Shown here in pieces: positions 1 through 6,390 of a stretch of 8,115 nucleotides of DNA. Every line of letters starts with the position of its first letter. Position 1 is the stretch's first letter. The DNA comes from Candidatus Bathyarchaeota archaeon. GTDB lineage: Archaea > Asgardarchaeota > Lokiarchaeia > Sigyniarchaeales > Sigyniarchaeaceae. The translations under genes were made by a program, and so were the position numbers. Location of the stretch: positions 1 through 8,115 of the forward strand of contig WJJB01000290.1 in NCBI GenBank assembly GCA_014729935.1, given 5' to 3'. The notes under the pieces are model-generated. The model was not told where the DNA came from, made no database searches, and was given only the letters and a program-made list of their open reading frames with translations.

Positions 1-78
1 CAATTCATCATAGTAGGCATTAGCATGGTCAATTAATTCATCCGGGCTGTCCCGTGGTGGTACTGACGTGGTTATCAT
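1..78 (-). CDS. 5' end of an unidentified gene, cut by the window edge
   Basis: An open frame on the minus strand enters the left edge. From an ATG at 78-76 it reads MITTSVPPRDSPDELIDHAN and continues with YYDEL-type residues, a plausible coding composition. A GTGAT Shine-Dalgarno-like element lies four bases upstream of this ATG, and a TATA-like cataaaac (about 107-114, minus strand) lies about 30 bases upstream. An alternative in-frame ATG at 96-94 would add six residues. Only 26 codons are visible and I do not recognise the product. It diverges from the methyltransferase gene, so a restriction partner is conceivable, but nothing visible supports that. Confidence 0.45.
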   Translation of the reverse strand, partial: MITTSVPPRDSPDELIDHANAYYDEL

Positions 79-169
79 GGGAATCACGGGGATCATCACG
101 TGCACGGTTTTATGCCATCATGTTACCTGCGTATTACCGGGTGGGACATGGCCGGCGTTCACGGCAAAA

Positions 170-181
170 TGATTAAATGAT
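170..181 (+). promoter_or_regulatory. Putative TATA box of the methyltransferase gene
   Basis: The AT-rich tract tgattaaatgat follows the purine-rich, BRE-like gcaaaa. Its centre is about 29 bases before the ATG at 205, which would place transcription start at or next to the start codon. No Shine-Dalgarno is seen there, so a leaderless transcript is the simplest reading. Based on sequence pattern only. Confidence 0.4.
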
Positions 182-204
182 GCGTTGAAACATTGAAAGT
201 ACCG

Positions 205-1059
205 ATGGATAATAAGCAGGAAACGGGGAAACCGATCGAGATCGCGGGTCAAGTAATTCATCCCGTGGATTGTCTCCAAGGATTCAAGATGCTGGCGGAC
301 GGCGCGGTTCACAATGTATCCACGAGCCCCCCGTACAACTTGGGTGGGTTCCATGCCGACAGGAAGATTAGATCGTACGAGGGTGGCTTTTCTGATGACC
401 TGCCGGAAGCACGCTACCGCCAATTCATCAAGGATGTTATCAAGGAATGCCACCGTGTTCTAGCTGACGATGGGAGCTTTTTCCTGAACATGAAGACCCG
501 CATCATTGATGGGGTATCCATCCCTCCTTTCTGGATCATGGAAGACAACCCGTTCCATCTCAAGCAGGAGCTTATCTGGCATTACCCGTCCACGGCAAAC
601 GTTGATAAGGTGCGTTTCTTCCCGCTATTCGAATACGTGTTTTGGTTCATCAAGGATCTCAAGGATTTCAAGTTCAACAATGAATGGGCAATTATCGGTA
701 ACGTTTGGTTCATTAGCCACATCAAGGATAGGAAGGAAACCAAGATCGAAATCAAGGGAGATACGATTCAACATCCGGCGCCCTTTTCTACCCAAATCGC
801 CCAAACCATGGTGCTTTCCACGACAAGTCCCGGGGACATAGTTGTGGATCCATTCCTGGGAAGCGGTACTACCTTGAAGGTTTGCAGGAAATATGGGAGG
901 AAGGGCATCGGATTCGAGAAATTTTACGACCATTATGCTCCGCTCATAAAGCAAAGAATCTTGTCCGATGATTTCCCTCCCACGCTTCTCGATCTCAAGA
1001 AAGCCAAGAAAGGAAGGGGGAAGGGAAGAAATCAGCGATTGGATAAGTATTTCGCGTGA
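205..1059 (+). CDS. Beta-class DNA methyltransferase (N4-cytosine or N6-adenine)
   Basis: A 284-residue S-adenosylmethionine-dependent DNA methyltransferase that modifies an exocyclic amino group within a specific DNA site. The catalytic motif IV, TSPPY, is at residues 40-44. A variable central region, probably the target-recognition domain, follows at about 110-185. Then come HPAPF (motif X, about 190), DPFLGSGTT (SAM-binding motif I, about 215) and GIGFE. The order IV, recognition region, X, I is that of the beta group. SPPY is most often seen in N4-cytosine enzymes, but the base cannot be fixed from sequence. The C-terminus is rich in Lys/Arg (KKAKKGRGKGR) and may contact DNA. I chose ATG 205 over an in-frame TTG at 193 because the TATA-like tract points to 205. 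The downstream gene is metabolic, so no restriction endonuclease is visible; it may be an orphan enzyme, or its partner may lie beyond the left edge. Confidence 0.93.
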   Translation: MDNKQETGKPIEIAGQVIHPVDCLQGFKMLADGAVHNVSTSPPYNLGGFHADRKIRSYEGGFSDDLPEARYRQFIKDVIKECHRVLADDGSFFLNMKTRIIDGVSIPPFWIMEDNPFHLKQELIWHYPSTANVDKVRFFPLFEYVFWFIKDLKDFKFNNEWAIIGNVWFISHIKDRKETKIEIKGDTIQHPAPFSTQIAQTMVLSTTSPGDIVVDPFLGSGTTLKVCRKYGRKGIGFEKFYDHYAPLIKQRILSDDFPPTLLDLKKAKKGRGKGRNQRLDKYFA

Positions 1060-1166
1060 TTCCCCCTCCGAGTTATGAAAGCCTTTTCAATTTGATCGGG
1101 TGAAATCCAAGCTGGCCCACCGATAGCGAGAAACGGCACTCAAGGCGAAGGAAATCCATGCGATAA

Positions 1167-1186
1167 CGAAAATCCTTAAAATATTA
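1167..1186 (+). promoter_or_regulatory. Putative promoter (BRE/TATA) of PEPCK
   Basis: A purine-rich cgaaaatc followed by cttaaaatatt resembles an archaeal BRE plus TATA box. The expected transcription start is near 1205, giving a leader of about 80 bases before the ATG at 1288. It is the best promoter candidate in the 228-base gap after the methyltransferase gene. Confidence 0.45.
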
Positions 1187-1204
1187 GCATACCTTTCCTT
1201 GTTA

Positions 1205-1287
1205 ATTAGGGCCTGACCCCCGTGCACAGGAGAGTCATATCTCCTTGCAAGGAAGGGTGCAGGTGGTTTGATTCTACCGGTGATACC
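1205..1287 (+). other. Hairpin-rich 5' leader of PEPCK with tRNA-like arms
   Basis: Between the putative start site and the PEPCK ATG lie several short self-complementary stretches. One is aggaga/tctcct (1228-1245) around a six-base loop. Another is the ten-base palindrome ccttgcaagg (1243-1252). A third is ggtgg-tttgatt-ctacc (1262-1278), which has the geometry of a tRNA T arm. Around 1244-1250, cttgcaa resembles an anticodon loop with TGC. No matching acceptor stem or D arm is found, so this is not called as a tRNA. It may be a structured leader, a decayed tRNA, or coincidence. Confidence 0.3.
1279..1284 (+). promoter_or_regulatory. Shine-Dalgarno GGTGAT that fixes the PEPCK start
   Basis: GGTGAT is fully complementary to the ATCACC near the 3' end of archaeal 16S rRNA. 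It sits three bases before ATG 1288, equivalent to the usual spacing for a full AGGAGGTGAT. This favours ATG 1288 over the in-frame GTG at 1222, whose extra 22 residues are not expected for the family. Confidence 0.6.
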
Positions 1288-3135
1288 ATGGATCCAATAA
1301 ATGATAAGGAACTTGAAAAGCTGAAAGCCCTGAATAACCAGCACGTCATCGACATTATGAATGAGTATGTCTCTCTTCTAAAACCAGAAAAGGTAACCGT
1401 AATAACTGATGACGACGAGGATATCGCGTACGTGCGCCAGCGTGCCATTGATCTTGGTGAAGAGATACCGTTGAAGATGGAAGGCCACACGGTTCATTAC
1501 GATGGATACCACGATCAAGCACGTGATAAGGGAAATACCAAGGTGCTCATAACCGAAGATATGGAAATGAGCGAGAGAATAAACTCGATGGAACGAGAAG
1601 CTGGTTTAAAGGAAGTACTAGGAATCATGGATGGTGCAATGAAGGGGAAGGAAGCAATCGTGCGTTTTTTCGCCCTTGGGCCCACCAATTCCGAATTTAC
1701 GATTTGTGCCATGCAAATCACGGATTCTTTATACGTGGCGCATTCCGAGGATATTCTTTACCGGAAAGGATACGAGGAATTCAAGAAACTTGAAGGCAAG
1801 GACGATTTCTTTCTTTTCGTGCATTCCGCAGGTGAACTTGATGGCGTGGTTACCAAGAATGTCGATAAACGACGGATCTACGTGGATCTCTTGGAGAATC
1901 GCGTGTTGACCGTGAATAACCAGTACGCGGGGAATAGCCTCGGCTTGAAGAAACTCGCATTGCGCCTTGCCATCTACAAGGCAAATCAAGAGGCTTGGCT
2001 CACGGAGCACATGTTTGTCATGGGTATACATCCCCCGGGAAAAGACAGGGTTACCTATTTCACAGGTGCATACCCGAGTGCCTGCGGGAAAACATCCACC
2101 GCGATGATACCCGGTCAAACCATCATTGGTGATGATATCGCGTACATGCGTGAAAAAAGTGGAAAGGCACACGCGGTGAATATCGAGCAAGGGTTGTTTG
2201 GTATCATCAGGGATGTTAATCCAGAGGATGATCCGGTGATATACGAGGCGTTAAACACCCCGAAGGAGCTTATCTTCTCGAACGTGCTCGTGAAGGACGG
2301 CGTGCCCTATTGGCTTGGCATGGGGAAGGAAACCCCGAAGGAGGGCATGAATCATTCTGGAAAGGATTGGCACGAGGGAAAGAAGGATGCTTCTGGAAAG
2401 GAAATCCCCCTTGCCCACCCGAACGCACGCTACACCGTGAGAATTCGGGAGCTAGAAAATGCAGATCCACGTGCCGACGATCCTGAAGGGGTGCCTGTCG
2501 GAGCCATCTTGTATGGCGGGCGGGATTCGGATACAAACGTGCCGGTGTTCCAGAGCCTAAATTGGAAGCATGGAGTTTTCATCGGAGCCACTATAGAGTC
2601 GGAAACGACTTCGGCAACATTGGGTAAGGAGGGCGTGCGAAAGTCCAGTCCGATGGCTAACATGGATTTTCTTGTAGTGCCCTTGGGCAAGTATCTCGAT
2701 AACCACCGCAAGTTTGGCGAGGGTCTCGAAGATTGTCCCTTGGTATTTGCCACGAATTACTTCCTGAAGGACGAGAAGGGAAACTATTATAACAAGAAAG
2801 TGGACAAGAAAATTTGGGTCATTTGGGCTGAGGGTAGGGTACATGGTGATTACGGTGCCATCGAGACACCTGTTGGATTTCTCCCAAAATTGGACGACTT
2901 GCAAGCCCTTTTCAAGGATGTTTTCGATCGAGAATATACCAAGGAAGAATATGTTGCGCAATTCTCCTTGAGAACGGATAAACTTCTCGAGAAGTTGGAT
3001 AGAATGGAAGAAATCTACAAGGAGGAACCCAACATTCCCCAATTCTTCTGGGATATCCTTGCCTCCCAGAGGAAATCACTTCAGGCCCTCCAGGAAGAGC
3101 ACGGGAAAGCATTGATCTCGCCGCTCTCGTTCTGA
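1288..3135 (+). CDS. pckG: Phosphoenolpyruvate carboxykinase (GTP), archaeal type
   Basis: A 615-residue cytosolic enzyme converting oxaloacetate plus GTP to PEP, CO2 and GDP (EC 4.1.1.32), the entry step of gluconeogenesis, which can also run in the carboxylating direction. The hallmark PSACGKT P-loop is at residues 263-269, with the hyper-reactive Cys266 typical of GTP-PEPCK. Kinase-2 GDDIAYM contains Asp282/Asp283. The expected Mn ligands are visible as Lys231 and His241 in the KANQEAWLTEH stretch, plus Asp283 or its neighbour. YAGN (213-216) matches the substrate loop, and NWKHGVFIGA is the conserved nucleotide/metal-proximal segment. Length is normal for the family. The C-terminal guanine-binding region, after NYFLKDEKG (from 490), lacks the recognisable FGEN-type loop of animal and bacterial enzymes, as I expect for the archaeal branch. 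It has its own promoter and converges on the regulator gene. Confidence 0.97.
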   Translation: MDPINDKELEKLKALNNQHVIDIMNEYVSLLKPEKVTVITDDDEDIAYVRQRAIDLGEEIPLKMEGHTVHYDGYHDQARDKGNTKVLITEDMEMSERINSMEREAGLKEVLGIMDGAMKGKEAIVRFFALGPTNSEFTICAMQITDSLYVAHSEDILYRKGYEEFKKLEGKDDFFLFVHSAGELDGVVTKNVDKRRIYVDLLENRVLTVNNQYAGNSLGLKKLALRLAIYKANQEAWLTEHMFVMGIHPPGKDRVTYFTGAYPSACGKTSTAMIPGQTIIGDDIAYMREKSGKAHAVNIEQGLFGIIRDVNPEDDPVIYEALNTPKELIFSNVLVKDGVPYWLGMGKETPKEGMNHSGKDWHEGKKDASGKEIPLAHPNARYTVRIRELENADPRADDPEGVPVGAILYGGRDSDTNVPVFQSLNWKHGVFIGATIESETTSATLGKEGVRKSSPMANMDFLVVPLGKYLDNHRKFGEGLEDCPLVFATNYFLKDEKGNYYNKKVDKKIWVIWAEGRVHGDYGAIETPVGFLPKLDDLQALFKDVFDREYTKEEYVAQFSLRTDKLLEKLDRMEEIYKEEPNIPQFFWDILASQRKSLQALQEEHGKALISPLSF

Positions 3136-3160
3136 AGCATCTTCACGTTCCAGTGGTCCC

Positions 3161-3183
3161 CTTCCTCTCCACTTTTATTCTTC
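3161..3183 (+). terminator. Possible PEPCK transcription terminator (pyrimidine/T tract)
   Basis: A pyrimidine-rich stretch ending in acttttattcttc lies 25-50 bases after the PEPCK stop. Archaeal RNA polymerase can terminate at T-rich tracts without a hairpin. It is weak and supported only by composition and by its place in a convergent gap. Confidence 0.3.
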
Positions 3184-3230
3184 GTGCTCTAGCAGGTCCT
3201 CAATATAAAGGAATTAGCGAAGAAAGACGT

Positions 3231-3245
3231 GAAAAAAGTAAATTT
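3231..3245 (-). terminator. Oligo-T terminator of the regulator operon
   Basis: Read on the minus strand, the bases just after the TAA of the winged-helix gene are aaatttacttttttc, a six-T run suitable for archaeal intrinsic termination. The 113-base gap between the convergent genes (3136-3248) holds this and the opposing T tract, and nothing else that I recognise. Confidence 0.5.
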
Positions 3246-3248
3246 CCC

Positions 3249-3974
3249 TTACTTGCTGCCTGCATCCCCGTCCAGGTCTTCCTCGTCGTTATCCTCGGAA
3301 TAATCTTCAAATTCCTCCATCGTCCAATCTTCCAGCTTGATGGTGAATTCGATGTCATCCTGTCCTGGGCAGGAAATCTTGACGACAAGCTTGTCCCTGG
3401 TTTGTTCAAGGATCTGGGGGTACAGGCAATTTTCCTTCAGCACGGTGGTGAGATGGTAAATGAAATTCTCCTTCAAGACGTTCAGGGATCCCGTCAGGAG
3501 CTTCTTGCCAAGCTCCCCGATGGAATACTTTACCATTCGTCCCTCGCTTCGTTCCTCGATCAGGTCAACTTCCGAGAGTCGTTGGGTATGCCATCGGACC
3601 GTGTCGTGGTGCACGCCATCTCGAATCGCTGCAGCGATCTGTTTCTGGTATGCATTCTCGTGATTCACGATGTATATGAATATTTCCCGTGCTGTTTCAT
3701 TTCTCAAGATGGTGTATGCTTTCTCAACTTCCTTGTCCCGCAATCCCTTGGGGTAATACACCCGCTTGCCTCCATGCTTAACCGTGTCGATCAAGCCAGC
3801 ACTCATCAGCTTCCTGAGATGCCATTGAACCGTGGCGGGTGAGCTGGGATTTTCAGAATTATCTCCAAATTCCTTGGTGAGATCATAGAAGTAACTCCCT
3901 GGGGTCTCACAAATGATTTTGAAGATAGCTCTCCTGATGGGATGTAATAACAAAGCTTTCCTTTTCTGAGCCAA
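3249..3974 (-). CDS. Tandem winged helix-turn-helix transcriptional regulator
   Basis: A 241-residue DNA-binding protein with two ArsR/MarR-like winged helix domains in one chain. The first (about 11-75) has recognition-helix sequence ATVQWHLRKLMSAGLI and wing GGKRVYY. The second (about 88-155) has DTVRWHTQRLSEVDLIEE and wing EGRMVKY. The shared TVxWHxxxL pattern suggests internal duplication. A short mixed region with predicted strands (about 194-216) follows, then a strongly acidic tail (217-239). It starts with TTG at 3974: no in-frame ATG or GTG lies between the upstream stop and this codon, and AGGTG sits seven bases before it. It is the second gene of an operon, 13 bases after the ACT-like gene. 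The role is presumably transcriptional control in response to a ligand; the targets are unknown. The divergent MoxR gene and the operon itself are candidates by position only. Confidence 0.88.
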   Translation of the reverse strand: MAQKRKALLLHPIRRAIFKIICETPGSYFYDLTKEFGDNSENPSSPATVQWHLRKLMSAGLIDTVKHGGKRVYYPKGLRDKEVEKAYTILRNETAREIFIYIVNHENAYQKQIAAAIRDGVHHDTVRWHTQRLSEVDLIEERSEGRMVKYSIGELGKKLLTGSLNVLKENFIYHLTTVLKENCLYPQILEQTRDKLVVKISCPGQDDIEFTIKLEDWTMEEFEDYSEDNDEEDLDGDAGSK

Positions 3975-3981
3975 GAAAGAA

Positions 3982-3986
3982 CACCT
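3982..3986 (-). promoter_or_regulatory. Shine-Dalgarno AGGTG supporting a TTG start
   Basis: In the 13 bases between the ACT-like stop (3988) and the TTG at 3974, the minus strand reads AGGTG followed by a seven-base spacer. This supports the rare TTG initiation codon and translation from a shared operon message. Confidence 0.5.
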
Positions 3987-3987
3987 G

Positions 3988-4413
3988 TTATAGATTTATG
4001 ATCTGGATGTTGACCGTGTTCACGCCCTCGATGTTCTTGAATTTCTGTGTAATTTCATCGATATTCTCGAACTTCGACTTGTCTTCGAAGAAGCCATCCC
4101 AGATGCATTTCTCCTCGGCGAAGCATAGACCAGTCGTGTACAGTATCGACACGTTTAGCTCTTCCTTGGTGATCCTTCCAATCTCGTTGAAGAACAAGGG
4201 AGATAATCCCTTCGATCGCAATTCCAAGCTGACCCGCACTACTGAATCGTGGGGGGTTGGGAAAAGCGAAATCTTCTTTCCTGAATCCGGGATGACCATG
4301 AGGGCATTTTTCTTCAATCTTGCCTTCACTTCATCGGGAATCGTTATCGGCGAGTCTAAAGATACCAAGGATGCTACCGTTGTTGTATCATTTTCTGCCA
4401 AGTTTTTCACCAT
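3988..4413 (-). CDS. Small ACT-like (ferredoxin-fold) ligand-sensing protein
   Basis: A 141-residue soluble protein with no signal peptide or membrane segment. Residues 57-140 can be read as beta-alpha-beta-beta-alpha-beta: strand VVRVSLELR, helix FFNEIGRITKEE, strands around VSILYTTGLCF and CIWDGFFE, helix DEITQKFKNIEG, strand VNTVNIQII. This order is that of ACT and related ferredoxin-fold regulatory domains, which often bind amino acids. The N-terminal part contains ITIPDEVKARLKKNALMVIP, which looks like an AbrB-type or other small beta-rich module, though I am not certain. It is the first gene of an operon with the winged-helix regulator, so a sensor role is likely. Two cysteines (97 and 103) lie close together between the middle strands. 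The assignment rests on predicted fold, not on a diagnostic motif, and the ligand is unknown. Confidence 0.7.
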   Translation of the reverse strand: MVKNLAENDTTTVASLVSLDSPITIPDEVKARLKKNALMVIPDSGKKISLFPTPHDSVVRVSLELRSKGLSPLFFNEIGRITKEELNVSILYTTGLCFAEEKCIWDGFFEDKSKFENIDEITQKFKNIEGVNTVNIQIINL

Positions 4414-4440
4414 GAATTATGAATTCTTAGGAAAATCTTG

Positions 4441-4456
4441 TTAAAAATATTTCCCG
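4441..4456 (-). promoter_or_regulatory. Putative promoter of the ACT/winged-helix operon
   Basis: On the minus strand this reads cgggaaatatttttaa, a BRE-like purine run merged with a TATA-like tract. It is centred about 35 bases before the ATG at 4413, predicting a leader of roughly ten bases. Confidence 0.45.
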
Positions 4457-4519
4457 TTGTGCGTGGAGTACCTAGCTCTTCACCATTAATGAATTTCACT
4501 TAATCCCGCCATACGCGGT

Positions 4520-4529
4520 GCTTAAATAT
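4520..4529 (+). promoter_or_regulatory. Putative TATA box of the MoxR/VWA operon
   Basis: gcttaaatat is a good archaeal TATA match. The expected transcription start is near 4550. That would leave about 30 bases before ATG 4582, or about 95 before ATG 4645. Together with the opposing promoter at 4441-4456 it makes this intergenic region a divergent control region. Confidence 0.45.
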
Positions 4530-4550
4530 CCACCGTTGCCATGAGTTCCC

Positions 4551-4619
4551 ATGCACGCAGCGCGCGGGTTCCAACAGCTCGATGCCATTGTATTTTTCCA
4601 ACCTTCGCGAGCCGTGTAG
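4551..4619 (+). CDS. Possible 22-codon upstream open reading frame
   Basis: An ATG at 4551 opens a 22-codon frame beginning MHAARGFQQLDAIVFFQP and ending at TAG 4617-4619. It lies almost exactly where transcription from the TATA box at 4520-4529 should begin, so it could be translated as a leaderless uORF ahead of the MoxR start at 4645. It overlaps the alternative MoxR start at 4582 in another frame. There is no independent evidence of coding, and chance is a fair explanation. Confidence 0.15.
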   Translation: MHAARGFQQLDAIVFFQPSRAV

Positions 4620-4636
4620 TAATATTCAATCATGCC

Positions 4637-4641
4637 GTGAT
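4637..4641 (+). promoter_or_regulatory. Shine-Dalgarno GTGAT favouring start 4645
   Basis: GTGAT three bases before ATG 4645 repeats the geometry at the PEPCK start (GGTGAT, three-base spacer). No such element precedes the alternative ATG at 4582. The site decides between the two starts but is only a five-base match. Confidence 0.35.
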
Positions 4642-4644
4642 TAC

Positions 4645-6372
4645 ATGCTCATTGAAGGCTCATCTGATTCACCCTTGCGGAATAAGGTTTGGACCATCAT
4701 CAACATAACGCAAGCCAACCAGCTATTCATCCATTCCAACCAGTTGGAAGTGCAGTACACCATACCCGATAGGAAACGAGTGCAGAAGAAGATCGTTCCC
4801 GAGATCCTCACGATTAGCGTGCTGAATGCCTTGGTGCCCAATAGTGCGATGCTATTGATCGGTGGCCATGGTGGTGCCAAGACCACCCTCGTTAAATTGC
4901 TTGGAAGGATGTTTACTGGCAAGAGCCTTGATGACATCGAGCAGGCAATATTACGTGGACACCCCCAATTAACCGAAGAGAAAATTTTGGCGACCTTGGA
5001 CCTTCCGAAGCTCATGAAAGGAGAGGAAAAGGTTAAATGGCGCCATTTCGTGAAGGATTTCTGGAAGATCATCGATGAGTTAAATAGGATGACTCCATAC
5101 GCGCAAAATATACTGCTTTCAATGCTCGCGGAGCATCGCGTGAAATTCTATGATTCCTCCTTCCCAGTTCCCCAGTATTGCCTGTTTGCCACCATGAATC
5201 CACAGGACTCCGGTACCTTCATGTTGCCCATGCCTTTCCTGGACAGGTTTGGTATTTCACTCCCGTTCTCCATGCCAACAACCAATGACCTTTCATTGAT
5301 TCTCAAGAGCAAGGACACGAAATTATTCGGGTATGACGAGATCTTGCAGGTCCCCAAGGTGTTGAGCATCGATGAACTCATCAGTATATGGCGGGCGGTG
5401 GATGCACAAGAGGTGGAAGATGAAGCAGAGCAATTCATACATGCCATCGTAAGGGAATTCTCCCTGTGTGCCAGGATCAACAAGGGCGTCTCCAATGACA
5501 AGAAGGTTGGTCCCGATTTATGCAGCAAGTGTCACTTCGATACCACCAAGAGCATTTGTAACAAGGTAACCACCATCCTGAGCGTGCGTGCAGCAAAAGA
5601 CTTGTACCGGTACTCGAAAGCACTCGCATGGCTCATGAACCTCGAAGTTGATATGCACGTGGTCAATACCGTTGCACCTTACGTGATCCAGCACCGGGTC
5701 GATTATGTCTCCAGCGAGCTGAACAAGGGGCCATACTACGGCGATAAGTTGCATTTCACGCGGAGCCTATTGAAGCAGGTAAAGAATAGGTTCTTCCAGA
5801 GAAAGGAAATGATCGAGGTGATGGAAGGGATCAAGCGAGGTGGCGGTTCTCCGGATCAACTCGACGAGATCAAGCTATACGGCAAGAATGATCTCATTGT
5901 CAAGCTTGATTTCGTGCCGGTGGCAAAAATGTACCTGGACGAGAATTACCGACAATATCTTTCCAGGATCGAGCAATCCTATGATGCCAAGGATGTTGAT
6001 GACCTGGTGGCTATCAAGGAGGAGTTATTGAATGATTCGGAGATGATGAATAAAGGGGAATTGCTCACCAAGGTAAGCGTGTTCTTGAACAAGCTCACCC
6101 TTCGGAACTACGCATTCCCCTTTAGCAAGTGGCGTGATGAAATCTGGGCGGAATTATCCACGGAATTCAGGTACTTGGAGACCGAGCTACGGAAGAGCCT
6201 CACGGAACGCACGCAAAAGCAGCTTCGAACGGCAGATAGCGTTATCGGGTTGATCGTAACAGGAACGGATGATGATTCGATCGTCTCTATAGATGTCTCG
6301 GGAGGAAAGGATGCCTTGAAGATCAAGGACATCCTGCTTCGTGCTGGGGTCTACCATGATGACGAGCTTTGA
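4645..6372 (+). CDS. MoxR-family AAA+ ATPase with four-cysteine insertion
   Basis: A 575-residue AAA+ motor of the MoxR type; ATP hydrolysis drives remodelling of a partner bound through a VWA protein. Numbered from ATG 4645: Walker A GGHGGAKTT (73-81, Lys79), Walker B KIIDELNR (Asp144/Glu145), sensor 1 ATMNPQD (Asn185), LDRFGIS in the arginine-finger region, sensor 2 SVRA (Arg315). Just before sensor 2 come Cys275, Cys293, Cys296 and Cys305, the middle pair as CSKCHF, a likely Zn or Fe-S site. The helical C-terminal region (about 330-575) is long and has no motif I recognise. ATG 4582 is in frame and adds 21 residues. I prefer 4645 because GTGAT lies three bases upstream, as at PEPCK, and the extension looks non-conserved. 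The downstream peptidase-VWA gene is 18-36 bases away, so the two are probably one operon. The family is secure; the function is unknown. Confidence 0.94.
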   Translation: MLIEGSSDSPLRNKVWTIINITQANQLFIHSNQLEVQYTIPDRKRVQKKIVPEILTISVLNALVPNSAMLLIGGHGGAKTTLVKLLGRMFTGKSLDDIEQAILRGHPQLTEEKILATLDLPKLMKGEEKVKWRHFVKDFWKIIDELNRMTPYAQNILLSMLAEHRVKFYDSSFPVPQYCLFATMNPQDSGTFMLPMPFLDRFGISLPFSMPTTNDLSLILKSKDTKLFGYDEILQVPKVLSIDELISIWRAVDAQEVEDEAEQFIHAIVREFSLCARINKGVSNDKKVGPDLCSKCHFDTTKSICNKVTTILSVRAAKDLYRYSKALAWLMNLEVDMHVVNTVAPYVIQHRVDYVSSELNKGPYYGDKLHFTRSLLKQVKNRFFQRKEMIEVMEGIKRGGGSPDQLDEIKLYGKNDLIVKLDFVPVAKMYLDENYRQYLSRIEQSYDAKDVDDLVAIKEELLNDSEMMNKGELLTKVSVFLNKLTLRNYAFPFSKWRDEIWAELSTEFRYLETELRKSLTERTQKQLRTADSVIGLIVTGTDDDSIVSIDVSGGKDALKIKDILLRAGVYHDDEL

Positions 6373-6390
6373 TTTGAAACCAAGATAAAG

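Noticed and set aside
1..430. Repeated aattcatc strings (around 2, 35, 255 and 421)
   Set aside because: They are short, irregularly spaced and partly explained by codons of two genes, so they do not form a repeat array.
1087..1195. A minus-strand stretch encoding a hydrophobic segment (NILRIFVIAWISFALSAV) between the methyltransferase and PEPCK
   Set aside because: It resembles a membrane helix, but the only ATG start lies far inside the PEPCK gene on the opposite strand and no nearby start or Shine-Dalgarno exists. It may be a remnant or chance.
1222..1287. An N-terminal extension of PEPCK from GTG 1222
   Set aside because: A GGTGAT Shine-Dalgarno lies directly before ATG 1288, the extension lies in hairpin-rich leader sequence, and the family normally begins near 1288.
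1209..1288. A full tRNA gene upstream of PEPCK
   Set aside because: A T-arm-like hairpin is present, but the 5' gggcctg does not pair with the 3' ggtgata, the D arm is absent, and the anticodon stem has mismatches.
3153..3842. A 229-codon plus-strand frame opposite the winged-helix gene
   Set aside because: It is the complement of a gene with clear winged-helix domains, shows no domain of its own, and starts inside the terminator gap. It is best explained as an antisense shadow.
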